DNA of 64,000 bases. It comes from Alkalihalobacillus sp. BA299. GTDB taxonomy: Bacteria; Bacillota; Bacilli; Bacillales; Bacillaceae_F. The position numbers and the translations under genes are program-made. The notes beneath the pieces were generated by a model. That model was not told the DNA's origin and ran no database searches. It saw only the letters and a program-made list of their open reading frames with translations. Within the stretch, counting starts at the first letter, position 1. The number at the start of each line of letters is the position of its first letter. Where the stretch lies: assembly GCF_017745675.1 (NCBI RefSeq), contig NZ_JAFLJM010000005.1, forward strand, positions 124,001 through 188,000. The letters run 5' to 3'. Of the stretch, positions 48,101 to 57,466 are shown in pieces.

Positions 48101-50705
48101 CTCGTTCTTTTTCTTTCTTCTTCTTTTCGATATCCAACACTGCTTCTGTTAAAGATGTTGATGTACTTGTTGCTGTATCTTCTTCCTCTTTCTCTTCCTC
48201 TATCTCTGTTTCTTCTTCAGAATCTGGCTCTGGATCTGGGATTAAGTCAATTGGTAATTCCAGGTCTTCATCAGTAGGGGATTCTTCTGGTGGTTCAGGG
48301 TCTTCCTCAACTGGTTCTTCAATTTCAACTTCTGGAATGGAAACTTCACCTTCAGCAGGATCACTTTTTACTTCAGGACTTTCATCAGCGACTGCAATAA
48401 TTTGGATACGGTATGTTGAACCTGGTGTTGGACTTGTTATAATATGTTGCATATCCTTTGTCTTCATAATCGGCTCGAATCCACCATCATCGATACTTTG
48501 CATAATGTTAAATGTTACAGCATCCTTTAGGTCACTCGGATAATCCCAAGTTAGCATAATTTGATCTGAATCTTTGTTGTATGCGACTGAAAGGTCTGTA
48601 GGTGTAGGAATATGTTGGTACTCCTCAGACACTTTAGTTGGTTCTGTCCCTTTAACAAAATATTCGTACACGATTTCACTTTTTGGTGTAAAAGGACTCG
48701 GTAATAACCCTGTTTTTCGCTCTATTCCGACTTTAACAACGGAATCAGGCTGATTGAAGTCAGGTGTTTCAATCTGCTTTGAAACTTCTTCCATGATTAC
48801 TTTAAAAATTTGCTGTGCTAGTCTACGATCATTTCCAATAAGGTAATTTCCTTCACCTTTACGATCATACCCTGTCCAAACGGCTGCTGTATATCTTGTT
48901 GTGTACCCAGCAAACCAAACATCTGGAACTCCGTTGGCAGGTATGTTAAATGTATTTTTATCTTCTGCACTAAAATTCGTTGTTCCGGTTTTTCCTGCAA
49001 GTGGTAAACTAGGAATATTGGCATGCGTTCCAGTTCCGCTAGTAACAACAGATTTCAGCATATCGCTTATCATAAATGCTGTATAGTCACTCATAGCAAC
49101 AACTGGATCTGGTGTCAGCTTAATAACACGTCCATCTGGAAACTCAATTTTACGAACAGTATGTGGTTCGATATAAATTCCTTCATTACCAAACGCTGCA
49201 TAGGAGCCAGCTAAATCTAAAGTTGATATTCCCGTTGTAAATCCACCGATTCCATATGGCTCGTAAATTTGATCATTTTCAAATGGTATGCCAAGTGTTT
49301 TCGCAAAATCTCTAGCGTTATCCAATCCAACTTCTTGCAACGCTTTAATAGCTGGAATATTTAATGAGTCGGCTAAAGCTTTTCGCATCGTAACTGGGCC
49401 CGAATAGGAGCGATTATGGTTACGAATTGGTGTTCCATCTGAGTAATTATGTGGTTCATCAACAATGATTTTTCCTGTCGACCATTTAAAATGCTCAATT
49501 ACAGGACCGTAATCTAGGACGGGTTTAATCGTAGAACCTGGTTGTTTCTTAATATCAGTTGCAAAATTAAAACCGCGTTTTACTTCATTTTGATGTCGAC
49601 CACTACCGATCGCTTTAATTTGACCAGTAGCTGTATCGATCAAAGTCACACCTGCTTGAAAGTCCTCATTATCAGGATAACCTTGTATAAATTCATCGGT
49701 CTGTAATACTTTTTCTACATGTGATTGAGCATTTCGATCAAGTGTCGTATATATTTTTAACCCAGCAGTATACAGGTCACTCGTTGTAATTCCTTCAATC
49801 GCTTCAACCTCTGTTAACACTTGATCGATAAATGCTTGATAAGGGCTTTCTTCACGTTTGGCTGGATTAAGTTGATCAACAACTGAAACGGCTTTTGCTT
49901 GTTCTGCTTCTTCTGCCGTAATTTTTCCATGGCGTTCCATAAGACTAATGACCGTATTTCTACGTTTTTCAGCAGCTTCAGGATTTTTTAATGGATTATA
50001 ATAATTTGGGCGTTGTGGCAATCCAGCAAGTAGAGCTGCATCTGCAATTGTCAAATCTTCTAGGTTTTCTTTGTTAAAATACGTAATGGCTGCTTGTTGA
50101 ACACCGTAGGCGCCATTTCCAAAATAAATCGCATTTAAATACATTTCTAAAATTTGATCTTTTGAATATTGTTGCTCTAACTTAATCGCCAAATATTGTT
50201 CTTGAATTTTACGTGAAATTGTCTTTTCAGGTGACAAAAATAAGTTTTTAACAACTTGCTGTGTAATTGTACTTGCACCTTCAGCACCAAATCCACCAGT
50301 AATATTAGCAGCTACAGCACCAACCATACGACGGACATCGACTCCGAAGTGTTCTCGGAAACGAATATCTTCGACTGAAATGAATGCATTTTCGACAAGC
50401 TCGGGAACATCGTTAATATTTACATATATTCGATTTTCAACTGCTTCAAGTAGAGTAAAAGATTCATCATTCTGATCATAAATTTCAGTGGACTGAGCAA
50501 GCAATAATCGCTCCTCGTCTAGCTGTGGTGAAGAAGCGATCATAGAAAATACGGTAATCCCGCCAGCGATAACAAGGACAGAAAAAAATACTGCAGTTGC
50601 GATGAAAAGCTTCTTAAATAACCCTTTTTTCTTTTTATTAGGATTCGTCTTCGTTTGCTCTTTAGCACGACGACGACCTGTACGTGTATTCATATTATCA
50701 CTCAT
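48096..50705 (-). CDS. ponA: class A penicillin-binding protein 1 (PBP1)
   Basis: Bifunctional peptidoglycan polymerase, 869 aa. A short basic cytoplasmic tail and one membrane helix (about 28-52) precede the transglycosylase domain (EDIRFREHFGVD, GASTITQQVVKN, about 85-260). The transpeptidase domain (about 330-640) has STIK, SLN and KTGTT. A fibronectin-III-like domain and an acidic Glu/Pro-rich tail (about 790-869) end the protein. recU lies upstream on the same strand but is separated by a 286-base repeat-filled gap. Confidence 0.96.
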   Translation of the reverse strand: MSDNMNTRTGRRRAKEQTKTNPNKKKKGLFKKLFIATAVFFSVLVIAGGITVFSMIASSPQLDEERLLLAQSTEIYDQNDESFTLLEAVENRIYVNINDVPELVENAFISVEDIRFREHFGVDVRRMVGAVAANITGGFGAEGASTITQQVVKNLFLSPEKTISRKIQEQYLAIKLEQQYSKDQILEMYLNAIYFGNGAYGVQQAAITYFNKENLEDLTIADAALLAGLPQRPNYYNPLKNPEAAEKRRNTVISLMERHGKITAEEAEQAKAVSVVDQLNPAKREESPYQAFIDQVLTEVEAIEGITTSDLYTAGLKIYTTLDRNAQSHVEKVLQTDEFIQGYPDNEDFQAGVTLIDTATGQIKAIGSGRHQNEVKRGFNFATDIKKQPGSTIKPVLDYGPVIEHFKWSTGKIIVDEPHNYSDGTPIRNHNRSYSGPVTMRKALADSLNIPAIKALQEVGLDNARDFAKTLGIPFENDQIYEPYGIGGFTTGISTLDLAGSYAAFGNEGIYIEPHTVRKIEFPDGRVIKLTPDPVVAMSDYTAFMISDMLKSVVTSGTGTHANIPSLPLAGKTGTTNFSAEDKNTFNIPANGVPDVWFAGYTTRYTAAVWTGYDRKGEGNYLIGNDRRLAQQIFKVIMEEVSKQIETPDFNQPDSVVKVGIERKTGLLPSPFTPKSEIVYEYFVKGTEPTKVSEEYQHIPTPTDLSVAYNKDSDQIMLTWDYPSDLKDAVTFNIMQSIDDGGFEPIMKTKDMQHIITSPTPGSTYRIQIIAVADESPEVKSDPAEGEVSIPEVEIEEPVEEDPEPPEESPTDEDLELPIDLIPDPEPDSEEETEIEEEKEEEDTATSTSTSLTEAVLDIEKKKKEKERD

Positions 50706-50770
50706 TTTTGTTCTTCCTTTCTAAGCTTTACGAAAGAATATAACCTAACTTTTATTTTATCTTTATATAT

Positions 50771-50955
50771 GGCTCTTTTCTCAAAGATTGTTGTTTTTAG
50801 CTTTTGGACCGTAAGCCAAGCGGATGCTTGGCTCTTCACGCATAGCGTGAAGGTTTTGAAAATAAAATAGCCGTTTAGACAAATGAATTTGTCTTGAAAA
50901 GGCTATTTTATTTTCAAAAAACGGTCCAAAAGCAACAAAGTTTACGAAAGCAGCC
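50771..50955. repeat. structured intergenic repeat, copy D with nested palindrome
   Basis: 185-bp copy lying between recU and ponA. Outer arms and both inner hairpins match copy A. A 57-bp segment (50858-50914) is inserted after GAAGGTTTT. With flanking bases it makes a 19-bp perfect inverted repeat (50854-50872 with 50901-50919) around an inner AGACAAA/TTTGTCT hairpin. Confidence 0.85.
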
Positions 50956-50991
50956 TTATATATTAACGATTTTTGTGAATGTTTGGTTACA

Positions 50992-51591
50992 TTATGATTG
51001 AAAATAAAGTAAATCAACCACTTTTAAATAATCAATTCTAGGATGAAATTCTTGTTCAATTAAATAACCAAGCTGAGCAATGTCAGCTTTTGGGATCGAC
51101 TTGCGTCCACTCTTTTGTTTTTCATAAAAGTCAATTAAATGCTGGGCATTCAGATAATAAACTTCGTCTAATGACGTAAATCGCAAAATAATAAAGCAGA
51201 TACCTTGTTGAGCAATGACTTGTTTCATATGATCAATCTGATGTAGGTGAATATTTTGCAACGGAAAGGACGTTTTATTTTTTGTTTCTTTTGCTTCAAA
51301 ATCGATATGTCTTCCGCGATAGACACCATTATAATCTGTAGTCGAAGGTTGTTTAAAATAAGCTTCTTTAATGACAGCAGCACTTCGCTTTGGATAGTCA
51401 ACTTGTACAATTTGTAAAGGAGTCGGTTTTTTGTGAATCACAGCAATTCCACGACTTAAATAATAGGCATTTGTATCATTTAAATCTTCTTCAAGTGTCA
51501 TCCCACGATTACTGAATGTTTCGCTTTTACTAATTCTTGAACGGTTAACGGGTGCGGAGTACTTTTTACCGTTAGGGTATCGTATAGCCAA
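50992..51591 (-). CDS. recU: Holliday junction resolvase RecU
   Basis: Cleaves four-way DNA junctions and modulates RecA. The 199-aa protein has the PD-(D/E)xK nuclease core, seen as [17 protein letters not shown], and [10 protein letters not shown]. The N-terminal [11 protein letters not shown] is typical. The start is TTG 51591 with a weak, distant AAAGG, so translation may be modest. In B. subtilis recU and ponA form an operon; here a repeat element separates them. Confidence 0.95.
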   Translation of the reverse strand: MAIRYPNGKKYSAPVNRSRISKSETFSNRGMTLEEDLNDTNAYYLSRGIAVIHKKPTPLQIVQVDYPKRSAAVIKEAYFKQPSTTDYNGVYRGRHIDFEAKETKNKTSFPLQNIHLHQIDHMKQVIAQQGICFIILRFTSLDEVYYLNAQHLIDFYEKQKSGRKSIPKADIAQLGYLIEQEFHPRIDYLKVVDLLYFQS

Positions 51592-51730
51592 TGTAGATCA
51601 GCAACCTTTCGTTCAAAGAGTATGTCTTTATTCATCATGTTAGACTAAAAGAAGTCATATGATCAAAAAATTTCATCACATTATCATAACATAAAACAAA
51701 GAATCAGAGAAGATGAAAAGGTGAGTGCTC

Positions 51731-52696
51731 ATGGTTCCTTATGAAAGTCAAATGGTACGAACCATTCAAGCTAGAACACAAGCTGCTAATCAAGATAATA
51801 TAAGTAGAACGATTTCGTACTTGAATTATTATAAAAGAAATAAAGAGATCTGGTGGGCTCTCTTAGCCAGTATGGTTTCTCGTAACGCAGGTTGGAACAT
51901 GACAGATTTAAAAAGTAACTGGTATAAAAACATGATGACCCCAAAATATAGTTACACATTATTTTTAACATTTGAACGTGCCAATTGGCTTATTTTTTCA
52001 GACGCTTTCCCACAATTACTCATTTATGAAGTGTCCAAGCTTGAAAATAAACCACTTTTTCATTTATTAAAACATTTTGGTGTTAGTGAATTTATGGTTA
52101 GAGAATGGGGAGTATTCTGGGAGAAGGGGGAATTAGAACGACTATGTACAGCACAAATTATTAATGAACAACATTTAATTCAACAACCTGTTATTGAACA
52201 TCCCTTTTTCTCCAAATTTGTATTTAATACGCTACCTTACTTTTTAGTCGAGCACCTTCATTTTAATACTGTTTTATTTCCGGCGCTTGAAGGGAATTTA
52301 TATGGATTTAGTGTGCAACGATTTAAAAAGGTCGATCGACGAATTGAGTTAGGGAAAAAATTAGCCTGGTTACTTTTTAAGTCTGACAAAAGCTCGGACA
52401 TTCAAACCTTTGCGCTTCAGATTGAGCCAACAGGTTCTAGACGAGATTATGAAAAGTATTTAAAGTGGCAAACTACAAAATGCAGTCCGATCCTTAGGTC
52501 TGTTTATCGACCGATATTACATCAAAAAGATAATGATAAAGATTGGTCTTTATCGGTAAAAAACCTAGATCGTTTTTTTTATAGGTGGGAGTATCCAAGT
52601 CGCGATTTTATTTTGACTAACTGGTATCAACATAAGATGCTGGAATTATTTTTAGCTATGAAATTTGAACAAGCGATTGTAAAAGCGCTTCGTTAA
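51731..52696 (+). CDS. yppC: DUF2515 family protein YppC
   Basis: 321-aa soluble protein of unknown function, divergent from recU as in B. subtilis. ATG 51731 follows AAAGGTGAG. Recognisable family segments include NISRTISYLNYYKRNKEI, WWALLASMVSRNAGW and LFLTFERANWLIF. No membrane segment. Confidence 0.85.
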   Translation: MVPYESQMVRTIQARTQAANQDNISRTISYLNYYKRNKEIWWALLASMVSRNAGWNMTDLKSNWYKNMMTPKYSYTLFLTFERANWLIFSDAFPQLLIYEVSKLENKPLFHLLKHFGVSEFMVREWGVFWEKGELERLCTAQIINEQHLIQQPVIEHPFFSKFVFNTLPYFLVEHLHFNTVLFPALEGNLYGFSVQRFKKVDRRIELGKKLAWLLFKSDKSSDIQTFALQIEPTGSRRDYEKYLKWQTTKCSPILRSVYRPILHQKDNDKDWSLSVKNLDRFFYRWEYPSRDFILTNWYQHKMLELFLAMKFEQAIVKALR

Positions 52697-52774
52697 AAGT
52701 AGTGGAGGTATGTGGAGAAAAACGCTTGTTTACTTTCAAATAGCATACTTGTGGTCCGCATAAGCAAACAAGAA

Positions 52775-52802
52775 AAAAGGCTGACATTGCGTCAGCCTTT
52801 TT
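52775..52802. terminator. bidirectional terminator
   Basis: Perfect 11-bp stem AAAAGGCTGAC/GTCAGCCTTTT with a 5-base loop, between yppC and the minus-strand sspM. Confidence 0.88.
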
Positions 52803-52815
52803 ACCTCTTTTTACC

Positions 52816-52938
52816 TTATTCAGCAGGTCGATTTGGTCCCGTTAATTTTTTGTCTCCATAACCTGGAGTGCCTGGATTTTGTTGGCTTCCTGGTTGTGCT
52901 GTTTGTTTTTTCATTTCTCGTTTATTGTTTTTAGCCAT
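52816..52938 (-). CDS. sspM: small acid-soluble spore protein M-like
   Basis: 40-aa basic protein starting MAKNNKREMKKQ and ending GDKKLTGPNRPAE. The end closely resembles the remembered SspM terminus DKKLGGPNRP. GGAGGGTAAACA precedes the ATG. SspM is made in the forespore and stored in spores. It lies by yppC, as expected from Bacillus order. Confidence is limited by its small size. Confidence 0.75.
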   Translation of the reverse strand: MAKNNKREMKKQTAQPGSQQNPGTPGYGDKKLTGPNRPAE

Positions 52939-53138
52939 TGTTTACCCTCCATATTTTTATTCCGGAATAGTATTTGCTAATAAGACAAAACCATACATTA
53001 GAATATAAAAGAACGACTTAATTTGGAAGATCGTCACTTTCTTTGACGAATAAAAACTAGTTTTGTCAAGGGTGAAGGGAAAGAAAGAAAGCACTTCGAA
53101 TAGTAAACTTAAACTAAAGTGTGATGGAGGGATTTCTA

Positions 53139-53654
53139 ATGGAAAATGTATTAAAAACTAAGGAAGTGTCTGATCTATTAGGTGTTAATCCAACGACGGT
53201 TCAAAGATGGGTCAAGTATTTTAATATTCATTGCCAAATGAATGAACATGGACATTATTTATTCCAAACACCACATGTTGAAATATTAAAGGAAATTCAA
53301 GGGCAATTAAGTGAAGGTAAGAAAATGAAAGATGTCATGGTATCGAATACGAGCATGATTCAAAAAGATGAGCAGTCTGACGAAATGATTCCGACCTTTA
53401 AATATGAACAAAAATTAGAACAGATGATGGAGCGGATTGAGGAACTTGAGCAAAGACTTGCTTCGAAAGCAGATGATGTAGTAACGTATCAACTTCTTAA
53501 TCATCGAAAAGAAATTGAAGCTATGAGCAAAAGCCTTCAGTCGATCGAACAAAGATTAGATGAAATGGATGAAGTTATAAAACAAAATATGACAATCCCT
53601 ATAGAAGAAATGCCACAAAAAAGAAGATCATTTATGCAAATTTTTTCATTTTAA
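53139..53654 (+). CDS. racA: chromosome-anchoring protein RacA
   Basis: Ties the origin region to the cell pole during sporulation. The 171-aa protein has an N-terminal MerR-like helix-turn-helix (KEVSDLLGVNPTTVQRWVK, residues 6-24), a GHYLF wing, a coiled coil (about 90-150) and a basic end. ATG 53139 follows GGAGG. B. subtilis racA lies elsewhere, so this location is rearranged. Confidence 0.87.
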   Translation: MENVLKTKEVSDLLGVNPTTVQRWVKYFNIHCQMNEHGHYLFQTPHVEILKEIQGQLSEGKKMKDVMVSNTSMIQKDEQSDEMIPTFKYEQKLEQMMERIEELEQRLASKADDVVTYQLLNHRKEIEAMSKSLQSIEQRLDEMDEVIKQNMTIPIEEMPQKRRSFMQIFSF

Positions 53655-53689
53655 CTCTTTTTTGATATGATGGTCATGAGGTGATAGTC

Positions 53690-54070
53690 ATGACGCATGA
53701 AGAATTAACAAAGTTAACAGAGCTAACAAATCAATTACGCCAATTTAACAATGAGGGGAAACAACAATATATAACTCATACGATCAATGAGGGCTTTACT
53801 GCTGATTTTTATACAGACGTAAAGCCTTTTGCTGATCGTGTTTTTGTTGCCGCGAGTGAATGGAAACCCTTGGCTGAACAATGGGTGAAAGAGTATAAAC
53901 CTAAATATGTTTATCCGATGCAACTGTCTAATGCTTATGATCAATTATTAGAAACGTCTGTTGCAGCTTTTCAGAAAGATACAAAGTCAAAACGTTTTTT
54001 AGAAACGATCAAGTCTATCGATTATATTTTAGAAACGATGGTTATTCAATTTCAGCACCCCAATAAGTAA
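53690..54070 (+). CDS. yppE: DUF1798 family protein YppE
   Basis: 126-aa helical protein of unknown function, ATG 53690 after GAGGTGA. KPFADRVFVAASEWKPLAEQWV and YPMQLSNAYDQL are landmarks of the family. In B. subtilis it also lies in the yppC-yppG cluster. Confidence 0.83.
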   Translation: MTHEELTKLTELTNQLRQFNNEGKQQYITHTINEGFTADFYTDVKPFADRVFVAASEWKPLAEQWVKEYKPKYVYPMQLSNAYDQLLETSVAAFQKDTKSKRFLETIKSIDYILETMVIQFQHPNK

Positions 54071-54113
54071 GAAGTATGTTAATATGAAAGAAAACTCTGA
54101 ATGGAGTGATTGG

Positions 54114-54950
54114 ATGAAAAACATTGTAGACTTGGAATGGCTCAATGGTCATTTAGAAGATCCCCTTGTTCGTATTATAGATTGCCGGTTTCAATTAGGA
54201 GATCCACAGCATGGCTTCAATGCATACATAACAAATCATATTCCTGGTGCTTTTTATTTTGATTTAGAAAAAGATTTATCTAGTCCTATAAAAGCACATG
54301 GGGGTAGACATCCTTTACCAGATGTACAACAGTTGGCAAGAAAATTATCTGCTGCAGGTATTGATGAACATGTAACGGTTGTTGCTTATGATGATCAAGG
54401 TGGTCCATTTGCGTCGAGACTATGGTGGCTATTAAAGTATTTAGATCATTCGAAGGTTTATGTATTGAATGGAACGTATAGTGAGTGGAAAGAAAAAGGA
54501 TATGCGATAACCGATCAAATTCCAGAAATACCTGCTCGTGAATTTAAACTGAACATCAATTCTTCTTTACTCATTGACCGCCAAGAATTAGTTGAGAAAC
54601 TAAAGTCGAACAAAGAAGAAATCCAATTACTCGACTCAAGGGAAGAAAGGCGCTACCTTGGTTTAGAGGAGCCTGTCGATAAAGTAGCTGGTCGTATTCC
54701 GACGGCCCGTCACTTTTTCTGGAAGGGTAATTTGGCACCTAATCAAAAATGGAAAACAGTTGCAGAACAAAAAGATCGTATAGAACGACTAGATCCGGAC
54801 AAAGAAGTTATTGTTTATTGTGGTTCTGGTGTTACGGCATGTCCGAATGTATTAACGTTGAATGAGGCAGAATTTCCGAATGTACGGCTTTACTTAGGGA
54901 GCTGGAGTGACTGGATTACATATGATGATTATACGATCGAAAAAGGATAA
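54114..54950 (+). CDS. sulfurtransferase with two rhodanese domains
   Basis: 278 aa. The inactive N-terminal rhodanese domain (about 1-125, IIDCRFQLGDP, HIPGAFYFDLEKDL) and the active C-terminal domain with the catalytic cysteine in YCGSGVTACPN (about 236-246) give the thiosulfate or 3-mercaptopyruvate sulfurtransferase architecture. The loop CGSGVT is the mercaptopyruvate-type pattern (CGTGVT), but substrate choice is not certain. Start ATG 54114 is supported by TGGAGTG. Confidence 0.9.
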   Translation: MKNIVDLEWLNGHLEDPLVRIIDCRFQLGDPQHGFNAYITNHIPGAFYFDLEKDLSSPIKAHGGRHPLPDVQQLARKLSAAGIDEHVTVVAYDDQGGPFASRLWWLLKYLDHSKVYVLNGTYSEWKEKGYAITDQIPEIPAREFKLNINSSLLIDRQELVEKLKSNKEEIQLLDSREERRYLGLEEPVDKVAGRIPTARHFFWKGNLAPNQKWKTVAEQKDRIERLDPDKEVIVYCGSGVTACPNVLTLNEAEFPNVRLYLGSWSDWITYDDYTIEKG

Positions 54951-54958
54951 AAAAATGT

Positions 54959-55006
54959 GGTGACAGGCACTTTCACTGCTTTAATGTAGTGAAGGTGCCT
55001 GTCACC
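54959..55006. terminator. 19-bp GTGACAGGCAC palindrome, terminator for the minus-strand gene
   Basis: GGTGACAGGCAC... (54959-54977) pairs with ...GGTGCCTGTCACC (54988-55006), one G-T pair. Read on the minus strand it is followed by six or seven T, fitting a terminator of the channel gene at 55012. The core GGTGCCTG recurs at 10756 and 58181. Confidence 0.75.
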
Positions 55007-55011
55007 GTGAA

Positions 55012-55614
55012 TTAATTTTGCAATTTTCGGTGCGGGAGTTTCCATTGAAAAGAGACGGATAACATACGTAAGGTGACGATCAGAATAAAAAGTAAAATCA
55101 ATCCAGCTGTCTCTTTGACAATATGAAGACCTATACCAAAACCTGCTAACATCGTCCACGCAATGTAAATTTCCTTTTGGAGAAAAAGTGGTTTTCGACC
55201 AGCTAGAACATCACGGATCATACCTCCACCGGTACCTGTTAATGCAGCAGCAACAACAATCGCACTTAAAGGATGCCCCATATTAGCCGCATACATCGCT
55301 CCTTGAATTGCAAAGGCTGCAAGTCCTAAAGCATCGAAGAACATTCCCCATTTGATCCAATGATTCACCCAAAGAACAGGAATAAAAAATGCGATCGTCA
55401 TCACAATGATTGCGATTGTAAAAAGCGAACCCTGTTCCCATAATGCAGAAACAGGAACCCCAATTAGTAAGTTACGAATTGCACCGCCACCAAAAGCTGT
55501 GACTAGTCCTAAGATATAGACTCCCATTAAGTCATAATCTTCTTCCATGGCCACTATGACCCCACTTAAGGCAAATGCAACCGTCCCAATTATATTTAAG
55601 ATATCCCAAGCCAT
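55012..55614 (-). CDS. TRIC-type cation channel family (UPF0126) membrane protein
   Basis: 200 aa with seven predicted membrane helices built as two repeats of about 90 residues, each with a glycine-rich turn: GGGAIRNLLIG in the first and GTGGGMIRDVLAG in the second. This is the UPF0126/TRIC pattern; prokaryotic members conduct monovalent cations. ATG 55614 is chosen over GTG 55620 because of spacing from AGGAGG. B. subtilis YvgT is a relative. Confidence 0.9.
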   Translation of the reverse strand: MAWDILNIIGTVAFALSGVIVAMEEDYDLMGVYILGLVTAFGGGAIRNLLIGVPVSALWEQGSLFTIAIIVMTIAFFIPVLWVNHWIKWGMFFDALGLAAFAIQGAMYAANMGHPLSAIVVAAALTGTGGGMIRDVLAGRKPLFLQKEIYIAWTMLAGFGIGLHIVKETAGLILLFILIVTLRMLSVSFQWKLPHRKLQN

Positions 55615-55651
55615 GACCACGGCCTCCTATCAAATGGCAAATAAGCTCGCT

Positions 55652-55685
55652 AAAAAACGAACGCGAAAGTTCACGCTCGTTTTTT
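55652..55685. terminator. intrinsic terminator
   Basis: AAAAAACGA (55652-55660) pairs with TCGTTTTTT (55677-55685), with inner GCG/CGC. The symmetric A and T runs allow function in either direction; most likely it serves the small minus-strand gene. Confidence 0.7.
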
Positions 55686-55711
55686 AAATCCTTTTTATGT
55701 AAGGAAACGTT

Positions 55712-55918
55712 TTAATTGTGATCAGAAAAGTTTAAAAAAATCATATAAATGAGAGTAACAAAAGAAAGTATAGCTAAAGAAAATATTAAAAGACCAGATG
55801 GTTCAGCAGCACCTTCAGCAGCCTCTCCTCCGCCTCCTCCTGCAGCTAATACAGTAGAAAATGGTACAAGAAATACAGTGAATAGGAACGCTGTAAGCAT
55901 AGTTAATTTTTTCATCAT
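55712..55918 (-). CDS. small glycine-rich membrane protein
   Basis: 68 aa, not recognised. An N-terminal signal-like helix (about 4-22), a short GGGGGEAAEGAAE linker and a second helix (about 34-55) precede a hydrophilic FSDHN end. The Shine-Dalgarno AGGGGTGG and the signal-linker-helix pattern support a real gene. ATG could be either of two adjacent codons. Function unknown. Confidence 0.6.
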   Translation of the reverse strand: MMKKLTMLTAFLFTVFLVPFSTVLAAGGGGGEAAEGAAEPSGLLIFSLAILSFVTLIYMIFLNFSDHN

Positions 55919-56150
55919 TTTCGATCCACCCCTTTTACGCATATTATGACAGAAGACTTCCATCAGTACAAATAAAACTAACATTTACATTATAGAATTC
56001 TCCTTAGCGTTTCGCAATATAATTTGCTTTGAAAAGATTTTTCAAAGTAGTGAACTTATGATAAGATGTTAAAGTATATTTTTACGTTCGGTAAACATGG
56101 TCTTAAATTGAAAAAGATCGTTATTTTTAACGTCAGAAAGGGAATACACG

Positions 56151-57398
56151 ATGGGAAAAATTAACATAGAAGATATCATTATTGCAAATCAAACGTTAAA
56201 AGATGTTGTTGTTCATACACCTTTACAGAAAGATCAAGTACTTTCAGAAAGATATCAGTGCAATGTGTACTTAAAAAGAGAAGACTTACAAGTCGTTCGA
56301 TCATTTAAAATTAGAGGGGCATATTATCAAATTCAAAGTCAACCAAAAGAAGAACTCAAAAATGGTGTCGTCTGTGCAAGTGCAGGAAATCATGCACAAG
56401 GTGTTGCCTATTCTTGTCGTACTCTTAAAATCAAAGGGAAAATCTTTATGCCTTCAACAACCCCTCGTCAAAAGGTGGATCAAGTAAAATTTTTTGGGAA
56501 AGAATTCGTTGATGTGATGTTAACTGGAGATACGTTTGATGATTCATTTAATGAAGCTATTAAGTATAGTACTGAACATCAAATGGCGTTCATCCACCCT
56601 TTTGATCAAGAAAAAATTATTGCTGGACAAGGAACTGTCGGTATGGAAATAATGAATGACATCGACGAAAAAATTGATTATTTAATTAGTTCCATTGGTG
56701 GCGGAGGTTTAATCTCCGGGGTAGGAACCTATATCAAGAGCATTAGTCCAAAAACGAAAATTATTGGTGCTGAACCAGCGGGTGCACCAGGTATGAAAAA
56801 TTCGATTGAAGCTGGAAAAGTTGTAGAACTTGAAAAAATTGATAAATTTGTTGATGGAGCTGCGGTTAAAAAGGTAGGACAACTTCCATTTGAAATATGC
56901 CAGCATATTCTTGATGATATTGTACTTGTCCCAGAAGGGAAAATTTGTACGACAATCCTAGAACTTTACAATCAAAATGCGATTGTCGCAGAGCCAGCTG
57001 GAGCAATGCCAATTGCTGCATTAGATTTTTATAAGGATGATATTAAAGGGAAGACCGTCGTTTGCGTCGTAAGTGGTGGAAATAACGATATCGGTAGGAT
57101 GCAGGAAATGAGGGAACGGTCTTTGATTTATGAAGGTTTACAGCATTATTTTATCATTCAGTTTCCGCAACGAGCTGGGGCTCTAAGAGAATTTATCGAA
57201 GATGTTTTAGGACCAGATGATGATATTACACGCTTTGAATACACCAAAAAGAATAATAAGGCTAATGGCCCTGCATTAGTTGGGATTGAATTAAAACGAG
57301 ATGAAGATTACCACTTATTAATCGAACGTTTAAATAAAAAAGGCTTCGAGTATGATGAAATAAATAAAAATGAGAGTTTATTTAATCTACTCATATAA
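56151..57398 (+). CDS. ilvA: threonine ammonia-lyase (threonine dehydratase)
   Basis: PLP fold type II enzyme that deaminates threonine to 2-oxobutanoate, the first step to isoleucine. The 415-aa protein has the PLP lysine K53 in SFKIRGA, SAGNHAQGVAY, SSIGGGGLISG and, at about 325-412, one ACT-like regulatory domain. One regulatory domain is the Bacillus biosynthetic length. It stands alone, not with the ilv-leu operon. Confidence 0.94.
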   Translation: MGKINIEDIIIANQTLKDVVVHTPLQKDQVLSERYQCNVYLKREDLQVVRSFKIRGAYYQIQSQPKEELKNGVVCASAGNHAQGVAYSCRTLKIKGKIFMPSTTPRQKVDQVKFFGKEFVDVMLTGDTFDDSFNEAIKYSTEHQMAFIHPFDQEKIIAGQGTVGMEIMNDIDEKIDYLISSIGGGGLISGVGTYIKSISPKTKIIGAEPAGAPGMKNSIEAGKVVELEKIDKFVDGAAVKKVGQLPFEICQHILDDIVLVPEGKICTTILELYNQNAIVAEPAGAMPIAALDFYKDDIKGKTVVCVVSGGNNDIGRMQEMRERSLIYEGLQHYFIIQFPQRAGALREFIEDVLGPDDDITRFEYTKKNNKANGPALVGIELKRDEDYHLLIERLNKKGFEYDEINKNESLFNLLI

Positions 57399-57466
57399 AA
57401 TAGTACTTGGCGTATAGTTTAATGGTAGTATAGTACTAGATAGATATGAGTAGGGGAGGAAGTAAA

